A stretch of DNA of 43,620 bases from Blautia sp. (GTDB lineage: Bacteria; Bacillota; Clostridia; Lachnospirales; Lachnospiraceae), in the NCBI GenBank assembly GCA_017463155.1, contig JAFTPT010000050.1, forward strand, positions 1 to 43,620, given 5' to 3'. Made by a program: the position numbers and the translations under genes. Of this stretch, positions 6,640-13,215 are shown piece after piece; within the stretch, counting starts at the first letter, position 1, and every line of letters starts with the position of its first letter. The notes beneath the pieces are model-generated. The model saw only the letters and a list, made by a program, of their open reading frames with translations. It ran no database searches and had not been told where the DNA came from.

Positions 6640-8063
6640 TCGATCACATCCTCATCCATGCTCACATGGGCTTTTGCGGTTGCTTCGTCCTCGTTATACC
6701 ATTTCATGCGGTATTCCCACAGAGGCATGGCGCCCATGGCGACGTCCTGCCTGTCTGTGTTTCTTTCCGCAGTCTTATCCTCGATGATCGAATCATCGAA
6801 CTTGATGTCGATCTGGACATCCTCATTGAGGCCGGTGCCGATCGCGTTCCCCAGACGGATGATGATCCTGCAAAGCTCCTGAAGCACACTTTCCAGAATG
6901 ATCTCATGCTTTTTGAGTTTTCTGTACATGTCCGAGTTCTCAGAGATCACCTCTGTCGCTGTCTTCACCTGACCATTTTCAAACCTGTAATGCTGCGGGC
7001 CAAACCCGCACTTCATCGACAGGTAGTTCAGGTCATCATTGATCGCCTTGCTGTGTTCTTCCACCCGCAGGGTCAGATCCACTTCATGGATCATTCCCTC
7101 CGAGGAGTCTTTCTCGGCATAATCGTCCGGGAGTTTATAGAAAACCGTGTCCTCCGGATCAAACGCTGCAGATCCGTCATTATTCCGGAGCATCTCCGGC
7201 GCCACGAAGATCCTTTTCCTTCCCAGTTCGAATTCATTGCTGTAGCTGTCGAACTTCACATCCAGGGAACGGAGGACATCCAGCGTATTGGCAAAGATCG
7301 CGACTCCCAGCGGGTTGCTCTCATCCTCATCTGCGTTGTTGACCATATTCAGGCGCTGGAGCACGTACTGTGGCGCTCCGGATCCTGTCTCCATGCGCGG
7401 TGCCAGATTCTCGAACGGACGAAGCTGCTGCCACCTCTCCGGTGTCAGATCCGTCCAGCTTTCTCCGGTGGTTCCGCGCTCCACGACACTGTTCTCGATT
7501 ACGTAAAAGCCCTGCGCATTCTTCCTGTGGTGCTGGAGATGGATGTATTTCTTCCTGTCCACCGTCTTTGGAAACGCGAAGATAACTTCTGTGACATTCC
7601 CATTGTTCCAGGAGACAGGAAAGATGTTCCCTGCGCTGACATAATCGATTCCGATCCTTCCGGAGAGCATCCGGCCGTCTCCGTCCGTCTCTGCGTCATA
7701 CAGATACGGGACAAAGGCAATCGTCCCCGTATAAGCCATGCGCTCCTGGTAATCGTTTCCAAGCACCCAGAAGTTATTTTCATCCAGCACCCGGATGACA
7801 TATTCCTCTGCGGTCCGGTCAGAGATCACGATCTCCACGCGCTCGTTGATCAGCAGATCGGCTATGTCCTCACAGACCATCTTTGCCATCCCAAGCGATT
7901 TCCTGCGTCTTCGCACCTTCTCGCCCTGGCCTGTGTAGATATAGTATGTGGAATGCCTGGGTACATTCGAGTTGTACCAGCTCTTCCAATCCGCAATTTT
8001 GCGGTAGAATGACGCGTCCGCCGTCTCGATCCCCTTCTTGCGGAAATATTCAAAAATCGTCAT
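6636..8063 (-). CDS. Phage portal protein (SPP1 gp6-like)
   Basis: A 475-aa protein forming the dodecameric DNA-entry ring at one capsid vertex. The text VCEDIADLLINERVEIVI, followed by a middle region with RKRIFVAPEML and the helical KTATEVISENSDMYRKLKKHE, is typical of the SPP1-type portal family, and the length fits. It lies between the terminase large subunit (14-bp overlap) and the minor capsid gene (ATGA overlap), the standard order. No frame damage is seen. Confidence 0.88.
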   Translation of the reverse strand: MTIFEYFRKKGIETADASFYRKIADWKSWYNSNVPRHSTYYIYTGQGEKVRRRRKSLGMAKMVCEDIADLLINERVEIVISDRTAEEYVIRVLDENNFWVLGNDYQERMAYTGTIAFVPYLYDAETDGDGRMLSGRIGIDYVSAGNIFPVSWNNGNVTEVIFAFPKTVDRKKYIHLQHHRKNAQGFYVIENSVVERGTTGESWTDLTPERWQQLRPFENLAPRMETGSGAPQYVLQRLNMVNNADEDESNPLGVAIFANTLDVLRSLDVKFDSYSNEFELGRKRIFVAPEMLRNNDGSAAFDPEDTVFYKLPDDYAEKDSSEGMIHEVDLTLRVEEHSKAINDDLNYLSMKCGFGPQHYRFENGQVKTATEVISENSDMYRKLKKHEIILESVLQELCRIIIRLGNAIGTGLNEDVQIDIKFDDSIIEDKTAERNTDRQDVAMGAMPLWEYRMKWYNEDEATAKAHVSMDEDVIE

Positions 8064-9435
8064 CTTCTTCCTCCCTGTCCAGCGGATTCATCCACTCTTC
8101 CTCTTTTTCCGTCTCCGGGAGCCAGCGCTTCACCTTGCTCCAGGCTCCCATTACCATGTACCGGATTGCGTCCATGCAATGATCATTTTCCTTTACCGGT
8201 ACTTCCTTTCCCTTCTCTATGGACTTTTTGTCATATTCATACGTGCCGAACTCGTCAATGGCATTCTTTTGCGCCGGCGCAATTTTGAGAATGTCATAGG
8301 TCAGACATTTCTGCACCCGGCTGATCCCAAGTGCAACATCATTCTCTGCCTTCTTCAGATGTACGGCAAAGGGAAGGGACAAATCCCTCACCTTTCTGCG
8401 GACCTCTTCCATGAGTCCTGCTGCCGACGGATCCAGATACATATAAAACACCGTCGCCCCATACTTTTCATGTACATCTTCCATCAGCCGGATCGCCTCC
8501 ATGGCATATTCAGCCGGCGTCTTCTGCTTCCCGCTGTCCCGGCCGCTGTGGTAGAATTCACCGCATCCCCGGAGGCGCCTCTCATAGGTGTCCAGAAGAA
8601 ATGCCTCATATGTTGTAGCGTTCAGCTGCCCGTAGTCGCCACCGATATAGCAGGTTTTGAATGTCCTGTCTCCCGGTGGCTTCTCCTTGTGCCGATCCGA
8701 AAACATGTAGTAGATCGCTTCGTCGATGCCGACCGGAACTCCCAGCCACACCCAGCGGTATTGCCTCTCATCCGCCCGCTTCAAGGCCTCTGCCGATGCG
8801 ATCAGGTCATCTCCCAGCCACTCTGCCGGCACGTCCCTGTAATCCGTATGGATGTGGATCACATCGTCTCTCTGTTCCATCTCGCGGCACCACTTATTGA
8901 TCGCCGCGTTCGGATTCTTCGGTGGATTGTACAGATAGATCATCTGGAACCCGGACCGGTTCCCTCTTACGAAGGTCGCTTCAATATTCTGCAGTTCATC
9001 TGCTCCCTCGCCGTCATCAAAGAATTCCGTCAGCTCGTCCAGGATCACCAGCTTGATCGGATGCTCCTCGTCAATAATGCCCTTCGTGTCATCAATGCCG
9101 TCTGATCCTGCGAAATACATGGTTGCCCCGGTCTTCAGGTATGTGATCTCCATGGGCGACTTCGTGATCAGGAACTTCGATTTTGGAATCCCCAGACGGT
9201 TGATCCCACGCAGCATCTCTTTGTACACGGTCTTCCGCAGCTTATTATGCCGCTTACGCAGGACGATCACGCTGGCGTCCGGATCGGAAACCAGTGTGAA
9301 GTCTCCTCTGATCGCCGCAAAGCTGGACTTCGTCCCGGCCCGGCCGGACGTCAGGATAATATGCTTGATCCGCCGGTTATTGAAAACCTGCAGATATTTA
9401 TCGATCACTATCTCCGAAATCCTGACCTGGCGCAT
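8050..9435 (-). CDS. Terminase large subunit
   Basis: A 461-aa packaging motor of the PBSX-like terminase family. The N-terminal ATPase has a Walker A-like GRAGTKSS (residues about 31-38) and a Walker B, LVILDEL. The C-terminal RNase H-like nuclease has acidic residues in YIGGDYGQLNATT, FYMYLDPSAAG and KENDHCMDAIRY. The start overlaps the small subunit by 38 bp. Dispersed palindrome copy 2 (8269-8284) lies inside the coding sequence and is translated as KIAPAQ in minus frame, so the sequence is kept in spite of coding demands. Confidence 0.92.
   Translation of the reverse strand: MRQVRISEIVIDKYLQVFNNRRIKHIILTSGRAGTKSSFAAIRGDFTLVSDPDASVIVLRKRHNKLRKTVYKEMLRGINRLGIPKSKFLITKSPMEITYLKTGATMYFAGSDGIDDTKGIIDEEHPIKLVILDELTEFFDDGEGADELQNIEATFVRGNRSGFQMIYLYNPPKNPNAAINKWCREMEQRDDVIHIHTDYRDVPAEWLGDDLIASAEALKRADERQYRWVWLGVPVGIDEAIYYMFSDRHKEKPPGDRTFKTCYIGGDYGQLNATTYEAFLLDTYERRLRGCGEFYHSGRDSGKQKTPAEYAMEAIRLMEDVHEKYGATVFYMYLDPSAAGLMEEVRRKVRDLSLPFAVHLKKAENDVALGISRVQKCLTYDILKIAPAQKNAIDEFGTYEYDKKSIEKGKEVPVKENDHCMDAIRYMVMGAWSKVKRWLPETEKEEEWMNPLDREEEDDDF
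8269..8284. repeat. Dispersed palindrome copy 2, within the terminase large gene
   Basis: An exact copy of TTGCGCCGGCGCAATT in the same orientation as the others. Being inside a conserved gene, it cannot be a simple intergenic relic. Confidence 0.9.
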
Positions 9436-9901
9436 CGTTTATGATCTCCACTCCATCGTCTATATCGTCCGTCCACACAAATCCGTTTGCCCTCCAGGCC
9501 TCCGGCTTTCTGTTCTTCAGCCAGAATATCTGCGCGGTCGTATCCGCGGGGATGTGGACTTCATCGATTCCTGTCTGCAGTTCCTCCCGCTCCCTGATCT
9601 TCTTGCCTGTCTTCTTGTCATAGTCCACGATCCGGACCTTGAATGTCTTTTTTACTTCGACTGTATACCCTTTGGCTTTCCGCAGAAGGGCGTTCTCTAC
9701 TTCCCGGTCAACTATTTCCTTCCCCTTTTTTAGGGTGTCCGAAATGTCCGGATACTTTTTCTTCCACTCATTCAGGGTGGACCGGCTGATGTGCATCTTT
9801 TCTTTCGAGATCTGCTCATCCGTTAGGCCGTCCCGCGCCCATCCCTCCAGGAGCAGCAAGCCCTCCGGTGTCAGCCAGTACTCATACTTGCCTTTGGCCA
9901 T
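9398..9901 (-). CDS. Terminase small subunit
   Basis: A 167-aa DNA-recognition subunit. The N-terminal helix-turn-helix reads WARDGLTDEQISKEKMHISRS, then a helical oligomerisation region and a C-terminal ADTTAQIFWLKNRKPEAWRAN, a signature of this small-terminase group. It directs the large subunit to the packaging site. The ATG at 9901 is preferred because GGAAGGTGAG precedes it; a GTG three codons upstream would touch the ribosome site. It follows the late regulator and a terminator (9940-9970). Confidence 0.88.
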   Translation of the reverse strand: MAKGKYEYWLTPEGLLLLEGWARDGLTDEQISKEKMHISRSTLNEWKKKYPDISDTLKKGKEIVDREVENALLRKAKGYTVEVKKTFKVRIVDYDKKTGKKIREREELQTGIDEVHIPADTTAQIFWLKNRKPEAWRANGFVWTDDIDDGVEIINDAPGQDFGDSDR

Positions 9902-9939
9902 CCGGCTCACCTTCCTATCCTGTATTCTGTTTTAAGCAG

Positions 9940-9970
9940 CAAAAAGAGCCCTCCGTTTTTGAAGGGCTCT
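9940..9970 (-). terminator. Intrinsic terminator between late promoter region and terminase
   Basis: On the minus strand AGAGCCCT (9970-9963) pairs with AGGGCTCT (9952-9945), followed by TTTTTGC. It lies downstream of the proposed late promoter and before terS, so late genes need read-through. Confidence 0.8.
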
Positions 9971-9991
9971 CCGCTAAAGGGGTACTTTCAT

Positions 9992-10021
9992 GATGAAGAT
10001 CGTTCTGACACTTTCTTCATC
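9992..10021 (-). ncRNA. Hairpin at the start of the late leader transcript
   Basis: On the minus strand GATGAAGA (10021-10014) pairs perfectly with TCTTCATC (9999-9992) around a 14-nt loop. If transcription begins near 10022 this is a 5'-terminal stem-loop, followed about 20 nt later by the terminator. The arrangement recalls antitermination leaders; this is inference. Confidence 0.4.
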
Positions 10022-10029
10022 GTAATAAT

Positions 10030-10082
10030 AACATAGATTTTTGTGGAATTTGTGGAAAGTTTCAGTTTTTTGTGGAAAGTTT
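10030..10082 (-). promoter_or_regulatory. Proposed late promoter with TTGTGGAA direct repeats
   Basis: The repeat TTTGTGGAAAGTTT (plus strand) occurs at 10049-10062 and 10069-10082, 20 bp apart; a third short copy, TTGTGGAA, is at 10041-10048. On the minus strand TTTCCA (10058-10053) and TATGTT (10035-10030) with 17 bp between would be a weak promoter overlapping the repeats. Position directly before terS, overlapping the end of the late regulator gene, suggests activator binding sites at the late promoter. Confidence 0.45.
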
Positions 10083-10484
10083 TCGATTGATCCTCTTCCC
10101 GACGTTTGAAAACTCCATGTTTAACAATACACCCACATCCCTGTATGTCTTCCCCTGTATGAATACCAGATCGAAGATCAGCCTGTCGGTGCTGTCCGGG
10201 ATCGACTGTATATACTGTTCGATCCGGAGCAGCTGCTCTTCTGCTGCCTTCTTTCGTGCCTTCTTGATCCGGATCCGCTTCAGGATGCGCTCTGCTTCCA
10301 CCGGATCCGACTGCTCAACCGTTACATGCGTCCGAACATACGGGAAATCTTTCATGGATGACTGAACCTTTCCTTTGACCACGGGCACCTCATTCAGCTG
10401 CTCCTGCAGTTTTTCGATCGATTCCTCCAGCATGGCTATCTCCCGCTTCAGTGCTCTGTACTGCCTGAGTGTCTCCTTATCCAT
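10062..10484 (-). CDS. Late gene regulator, RinA/ArpU-like
   Basis: A 140-aa protein with an N-terminal coiled coil (LKREIAMLEESIEKLQEQL, residues about 12-31) and a C-terminal sigma-region-4-like helix-turn-helix (DRLIFDLVFIQGKTYRDVGV and on to KRINRKL). Proteins of this shape and position, just upstream of the small terminase, are activators of late transcription in Gram-positive phages (RinA/ArpU, DUF1492 group). Its 3' end overlaps the repeat array at 10041-10082, its likely binding region. The start follows ATAGGAGTGTGTA. Confidence 0.72.
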   Translation of the reverse strand: MDKETLRQYRALKREIAMLEESIEKLQEQLNEVPVVKGKVQSSMKDFPYVRTHVTVEQSDPVEAERILKRIRIKKARKKAAEEQLLRIEQYIQSIPDSTDRLIFDLVFIQGKTYRDVGVLLNMEFSNVGKRINRKLSTKN

Positions 10485-10523
10485 TACACACTCCTATCCG
10501 TCCTGCTGCCCGGCCGGCATTTT

Positions 10524-10539
10524 TTGCGCCGGCGCAATT
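10524..10539. repeat. Dispersed palindrome copy 3
   Basis: TTGCGCCGGCGCAATT in the gap between the relE terminator and the late regulator gene. As with copy 1, it follows directly after a terminator in the direction of transcription. Confidence 0.9.
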
Positions 10540-10542
10540 TTC

Positions 10543-10578
10543 CAAAACAAAATGGGCGCTGCATATTGCGCAACGCCC
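10543..10578 (-). terminator. Terminator of the relBE module
   Basis: On the minus strand GGGCGTTGC (10578-10570) pairs with GCAGCGCCC (10562-10554), with one T-G pair, followed by ATTTTGTTTT. Confidence 0.75.
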
Positions 10579-10584
10579 TTCCTG

Positions 10585-10857
10585 CTATCTTCGATATACT
10601 TCTCTTCTATGCCCGATCCTGATCACATGAATGACTATCTCCTCATCATGGATCACTGCCAATACGCGGTAATCTCCGATTCTGTATCTCCATTTGCCGC
10701 TTTTATCTGCCGTCAGCCCTTTTCCATGTGCCCTTGGATCTGTACATCCGACAAGATTCTTCTGGATCCATCCGAGGATCATCTTCTGTGTGGCCTTATC
10801 CATCTTCTTGAGTTGTTTAACGGCCTCCGGAGCATAATCCACCCTATATTCACTCAT
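10585..10857 (-). CDS. relE: RelE/ParE-type toxin
   Basis: A 90-aa basic protein beginning MSEYRVDYAPEAVKQLKKMD, with a C-terminal WRYRIGDYRVLAVIHDEEI and HRREVYRR. This is the RelE fold, a ribosome-dependent mRNA endonuclease; the conserved basic and tyrosine residues of the active site (R in WRYRIGDYR, final R/Y) are present. It overlaps the antitoxin gene upstream by 8 bp. With its own promoter and terminator the pair is a free-standing module in the phage, probably for maintenance or phage competition. Confidence 0.88.
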   Translation of the reverse strand: MSEYRVDYAPEAVKQLKKMDKATQKMILGWIQKNLVGCTDPRAHGKGLTADKSGKWRYRIGDYRVLAVIHDEEIVIHVIRIGHRREVYRR

Positions 10858-11074
10858 CTGTCTCCAGCATCCTCCAAACTTCCTCCTGGGAATAGGTCAC
10901 CGGGTTCTTTCTCCATTCCTCGATAGCCTTATCTAATTCAGCCAGGTCAAATTCGTCTTCGATCTTCTCCAGCATGGCACGTCTGGCGAAATCAGATACT
11001 GAAATACCGTGCAGTTTTGAATATTTCTTGATAAGTGTCAGATCCTCATCTGATATTCTCACGGAAATAGCCAT
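10850..11074 (-). CDS. relB: RelB-type antitoxin, ribbon-helix-helix
   Basis: A 74-aa protein. The N-terminus MAISVRISDEDLTLIKKYSK, with HGISVSDFARRAML, is a ribbon-helix-helix DNA-binding domain; the acidic C-terminus (FDLAELDKAIEEW) would wrap the toxin. The start at 11074 follows AGGGGGTGTGATAG; the upstream frame is not used. It should repress its own promoter at 11100-11127, where ATACAATGTAT is palindromic. Confidence 0.85.
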   Translation of the reverse strand: MAISVRISDEDLTLIKKYSKLHGISVSDFARRAMLEKIEDEFDLAELDKAIEEWRKNPVTYSQEEVWRMLETDE

Positions 11075-11099
11075 TCTATCACACCCCCTGCTGTAATAC

Positions 11100-11127
11100 A
11101 TTGTATCACACTGGCAGTCTTTGTCAA
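11100..11127 (-). promoter_or_regulatory. relBE promoter and operator
   Basis: On the minus strand TTGACA (11127-11122), 16 bp, then TACAAT (11105-11100). The -10 lies in the odd palindrome ATACAATGTAT, a likely RelB operator. It makes relBE independent of the late and early promoters. Confidence 0.75.
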
Positions 11128-11169
11128 GCGTTGCCCAATATGCAGTTGCCAAGGTTCATGCTCCGGCTT

Positions 11170-11364
11170 CTATTCGTTTATTTCGATCTCCGGCCATGTC
11201 TTCGGTGATATCTTCCACCAGTTGCAGACTTTCCTTCCTGCTGCATCTCTCCGGAAAACGCAGTCCACGCACATCGGATGCTCCAGGCAATATCGTCTCA
11301 TCTCCATGTACGCATCTCTGGCCGCTTCATCGCTGACCTGCTGCCGGTCAATGATCTCGATCAT
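11170..11364 (-). CDS. Small cysteine-containing phage protein
   Basis: A 64-aa protein, MIEIIDRQQVSDEAARDAY onward, with HPMCVDCVFRRDAAGRKVC; the CxxC and a later Cys suggest zinc binding. It has a good ribosome site, AAGGAGAAAACC. It starts 17 bp inside the end of the gene at 11348-11698. It is one of a run of short early genes with cysteine clusters; the function is not recognised. Confidence 0.65.
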   Translation of the reverse strand: MIEIIDRQQVSDEAARDAYMEMRRYCLEHPMCVDCVFRRDAAGRKVCNWWKISPKTWPEIEINE

Positions 11365-11698
11365 GGTTTTCTCCTTTCCCTATCCTGTCGTGGAAATACA
11401 CTCTCACGTAAGAGCCCGGAACATCCGTTTTAAAGTAAAGGAACCCCAGATACCCGCCTGGCTCGACCGGATCCTCCCACTGAGTCACATAATAATCATC
11501 CGTACTGTATTCCGCGATTACTTCTTCTCCCTGAAGGAGACAGGATCCGTCTTCGGATTCTGTCAGTCTGTCAGCAAATTCTGTCTTTCCCCAGTCCACT
11601 CCGTCAAGCGACGGAACTTTCTCAGCCAGCTTCATGGCCCAGGCTCTGACTGCCTTCATCGATATAGCGATCATCTCCGGTTCACTGTAAATGTTCAT
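11348..11698 (-). CDS. Hypothetical phage protein
   Basis: A 116-aa protein starting MNIYSEPEMIAISMKAVRAW after AGGAGGATAAACAGG. The middle is acidic with many aromatic residues (YYVTQWEDP, GYLGFLYFKTDVPG). No membrane segments, no known motif. It overlaps the end of the small cysteine-rich ORF upstream (11682-11831) and the start of the next gene, so it belongs to the same co-translated early block. Confidence 0.6.
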   Translation of the reverse strand: MNIYSEPEMIAISMKAVRAWAMKLAEKVPSLDGVDWGKTEFADRLTESEDGSCLLQGEEVIAEYSTDDYYVTQWEDPVEPGGYLGFLYFKTDVPGSYVRVYFHDRIGKGENHDRDH

Positions 11699-11831
11699 CC
11701 TGTTTATCCTCCTCCTGGTATTCCTTCTGCCAGAACCGGCATGCATGGTCATCATCCTCTACAAAGACGCCTTTTCTGTCGCATAGGCCGTCCTCGTTCC
11801 AAATACACGTTCCGCACGATCTAGCGATCAA
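11682..11831 (-). CDS. Short cysteine-rich ORF with TTG start
   Basis: A 49-aa frame starting at TTG, MIARSCGTCIWNEDG onward, with C6, C9, C17 and C31 spaced like a small zinc site. The start is supported by AAGGAGGGG seven bases upstream, inside the end of the preceding gene, and by its exact fit into the otherwise empty 122-bp gap. The sequence resembles its neighbours in cysteine content. Function unknown. Confidence 0.6.
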   Translation of the reverse strand: MIARSCGTCIWNEDGLCDRKGVFVEDDDHACRFWQKEYQEEDKQDEHLQ

Positions 11832-12027
11832 GATCCATCCCCTCCTTCGGCACCCAGAACGGACAGGATCCGCATAAGTGTTTGGGCGTCAGTAAGATCC
11901 CTTTGACCATAGAGGTCTGCCGGCAGGTCGGCTCCACAAATACCGCGTACTGTCCGATCGATTTCACGTGTATACATGTCTCATACCGCGGTTTCTCATC
12001 CTTCCGGGAACTCTTCTTCGCCGACAT
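11821..12027 (-). CDS. Small cysteine-rich phage protein
   Basis: A 68-aa protein, MSAKKSSRKDEKPRYETC onward, with four cysteines (C18, C35, C52, C55; the last two as CGSC) that could hold one zinc. The start follows GGAGAGGACATGT and overlaps the gene upstream by 32 bp. Function not recognised; its position in the early block suggests a role in host takeover or DNA metabolism. Confidence 0.6.
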   Translation of the reverse strand: MSAKKSSRKDEKPRYETCIHVKSIGQYAVFVEPTCRQTSMVKGILLTPKHLCGSCPFWVPKEGMDLDR

Positions 12028-12772
12028 ACATGTCCTCTCCTTTCTCCGGTTCCGGCTCTCCTTTCTCGTATCTCTTGCAGTTGACGGCCGGGCATCCCCT
12101 CATATGCCCGGTGATCCCGATGTAGTTGCAGGTTCCATGGTCTGTGTTCGTCGTCCTGTAACGGCAGTCTTTGCATGGAATATGCTCCTCATCCATTTTG
12201 TGGCGCTTGTTCCATCCGGCAACTGTCGAGATGGCAACACCGAAATGCTTCGCTATCTCCCGCTGGCTCTTCCCTGCTGCCAGCAGTTTTAGCATCTCTT
12301 CATCATCGATCTTTGCATTCTTCGGCTTCCCTTTCCTGGCCTTCCTGGGCTTTTCCTCCGGATTTTGGGCACTTTCATCCTCAGTCTGGGCACTTTCAAC
12401 CTCTGTTTGGACACTTTCGCCCTCTGTTTGAGTACTTCCATCCTCGGTTTGGGTATTTTCACCCTCAGGCATCTCGATCGGGCCATCAAAAACCACCATC
12501 GGCTCCTGTTCCTCTTTCAGCTCATCTTCAATAAGTTCCATGATGTCCTTCGCCAGCCCACGGATCGGAAGCTCCCCTGACCTTTCATTTTCCAGATCCG
12601 GTTCTTCAAACTCACCAATGAGTCTGATGCCCTCAAAAAGATCATCCAGAATCAGTCCTAACGGGACCAGCTGCTGCCGGCCTTGTTCATCCTTATCCGG
12701 AAGGATGGCCCGGATATCCGCCCCTCTTGCATATTCTTTTAAAGCTCTTTCTGCCTCCAGCTCCTTCAGCAT
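11996..12772 (-). CDS. Helix-turn-helix and cysteine-cluster protein with seven-residue QTE repeats
   Basis: A 258-aa protein. Residues 1-105 are acidic and helical; about 106-137 form four to five seven-residue repeats around the core QTE, encoded by 21-bp units at 12366-12470. Then a basic stretch (KARKGKPKNAK), a helix-turn-helix (GKSQREIAKHFGVAISTV), and a cysteine-rich C-terminus (PCKDCRY, GTCNY, GCPAVNC) that likely binds zinc. It is probably a sequence-specific DNA-binding protein. The start at 12772 follows AAGGAGGAAGAACAG. The exact function is unknown. Confidence 0.65.
   Translation of the reverse strand: MLKELEAERALKEYARGADIRAILPDKDEQGRQQLVPLGLILDDLFEGIRLIGEFEEPDLENERSGELPIRGLAKDIMELIEDELKEEQEPMVVFDGPIEMPEGENTQTEDGSTQTEGESVQTEVESAQTEDESAQNPEEKPRKARKGKPKNAKIDDEEMLKLLAAGKSQREIAKHFGVAISTVAGWNKRHKMDEEHIPCKDCRYRTTNTDHGTCNYIGITGHMRGCPAVNCKRYEKGEPEPEKGEDMYVGEEEFPEG
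12366..12470. repeat. Five 21-bp tandem repeats inside a coding sequence
   Basis: Units at 12366, 12387, 12408, 12429 and 12450, consensus TGGGCACTTTCACCCTCTGTT on average, encode the QTE repeats. The frame-preserving length suggests slippage-driven variation in repeat number. Confidence 0.8.
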
Positions 12773-12785
12773 CTGTTCTTCCTCC

Positions 12786-13133
12786 TTATTCCAGATAGTT
12801 CTTTCCGAATATCCTGATAAAATCCCTCCTGCTACCGACCTCTGCTTCAAATGCCTGCTGCCCTATCCTATGCAGTTCATCCGAGGTTGCCTTACATCCA
12901 TGTGCTGCCTTTGGCCCCGTCCTGTGGCAGGATAAGCACAGATGGACTTTCAGGCCATATTCTTCCGATGCCCGCCGGTTCGGTCCTCCGAATATATGAT
13001 GCTCTTCGGTCCTCTTCGGCATCTCGCAAAGGTAGCACCACGCAGGCTGGTCGCCAGGGATGATGCTCCGGGGATGATGCTTCCTCTTTTTCTTCTGCAC
13101 CTTTTTCGGAAACAGAAGCCCCTTCTGCTCCAT
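12786..13133 (-). CDS. HNH-like zinc protein
   Basis: A 115-aa protein with a basic N-terminus and a core CYLC..EEHHIFGG..HLCLSCHRTG, i.e. two Cys pairs around HH, as in small phage HNH nucleases and recombination proteins. Ribosome site AAGGAGAAAC. It lies 13 bp upstream of the HTH/QTE protein gene. Likely DNA binding or nicking; activity is not certain because the second half of an HNH motif is weak. Confidence 0.65.
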   Translation of the reverse strand: MEQKGLLFPKKVQKKKRKHHPRSIIPGDQPAWCYLCEMPKRTEEHHIFGGPNRRASEEYGLKVHLCLSCHRTGPKAAHGCKATSDELHRIGQQAFEAEVGSRRDFIRIFGKNYLE

Positions 13134-13215
13134 GTTTCTCCTTTCCGGGGCAGGATCCCGCCTGCCCCTGTGTATTTGTGATATATTTTTCTTCCGGGAG
13201 TCCCGGAAAGCACCC

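Noticed and set aside
10041-10077. TTTCCACA repeats as DnaA boxes (origin)
   Set aside because: They match the DnaA consensus only partly, are spaced 9 and 20 bp, and sit at the late promoter next to a late regulator gene, which explains them better.
12366-12470. Short tandem repeats as a possible CRISPR array
   Set aside because: Units are contiguous 21-mers without spacers, inside a reading frame, and encode seven-residue QTE repeats.
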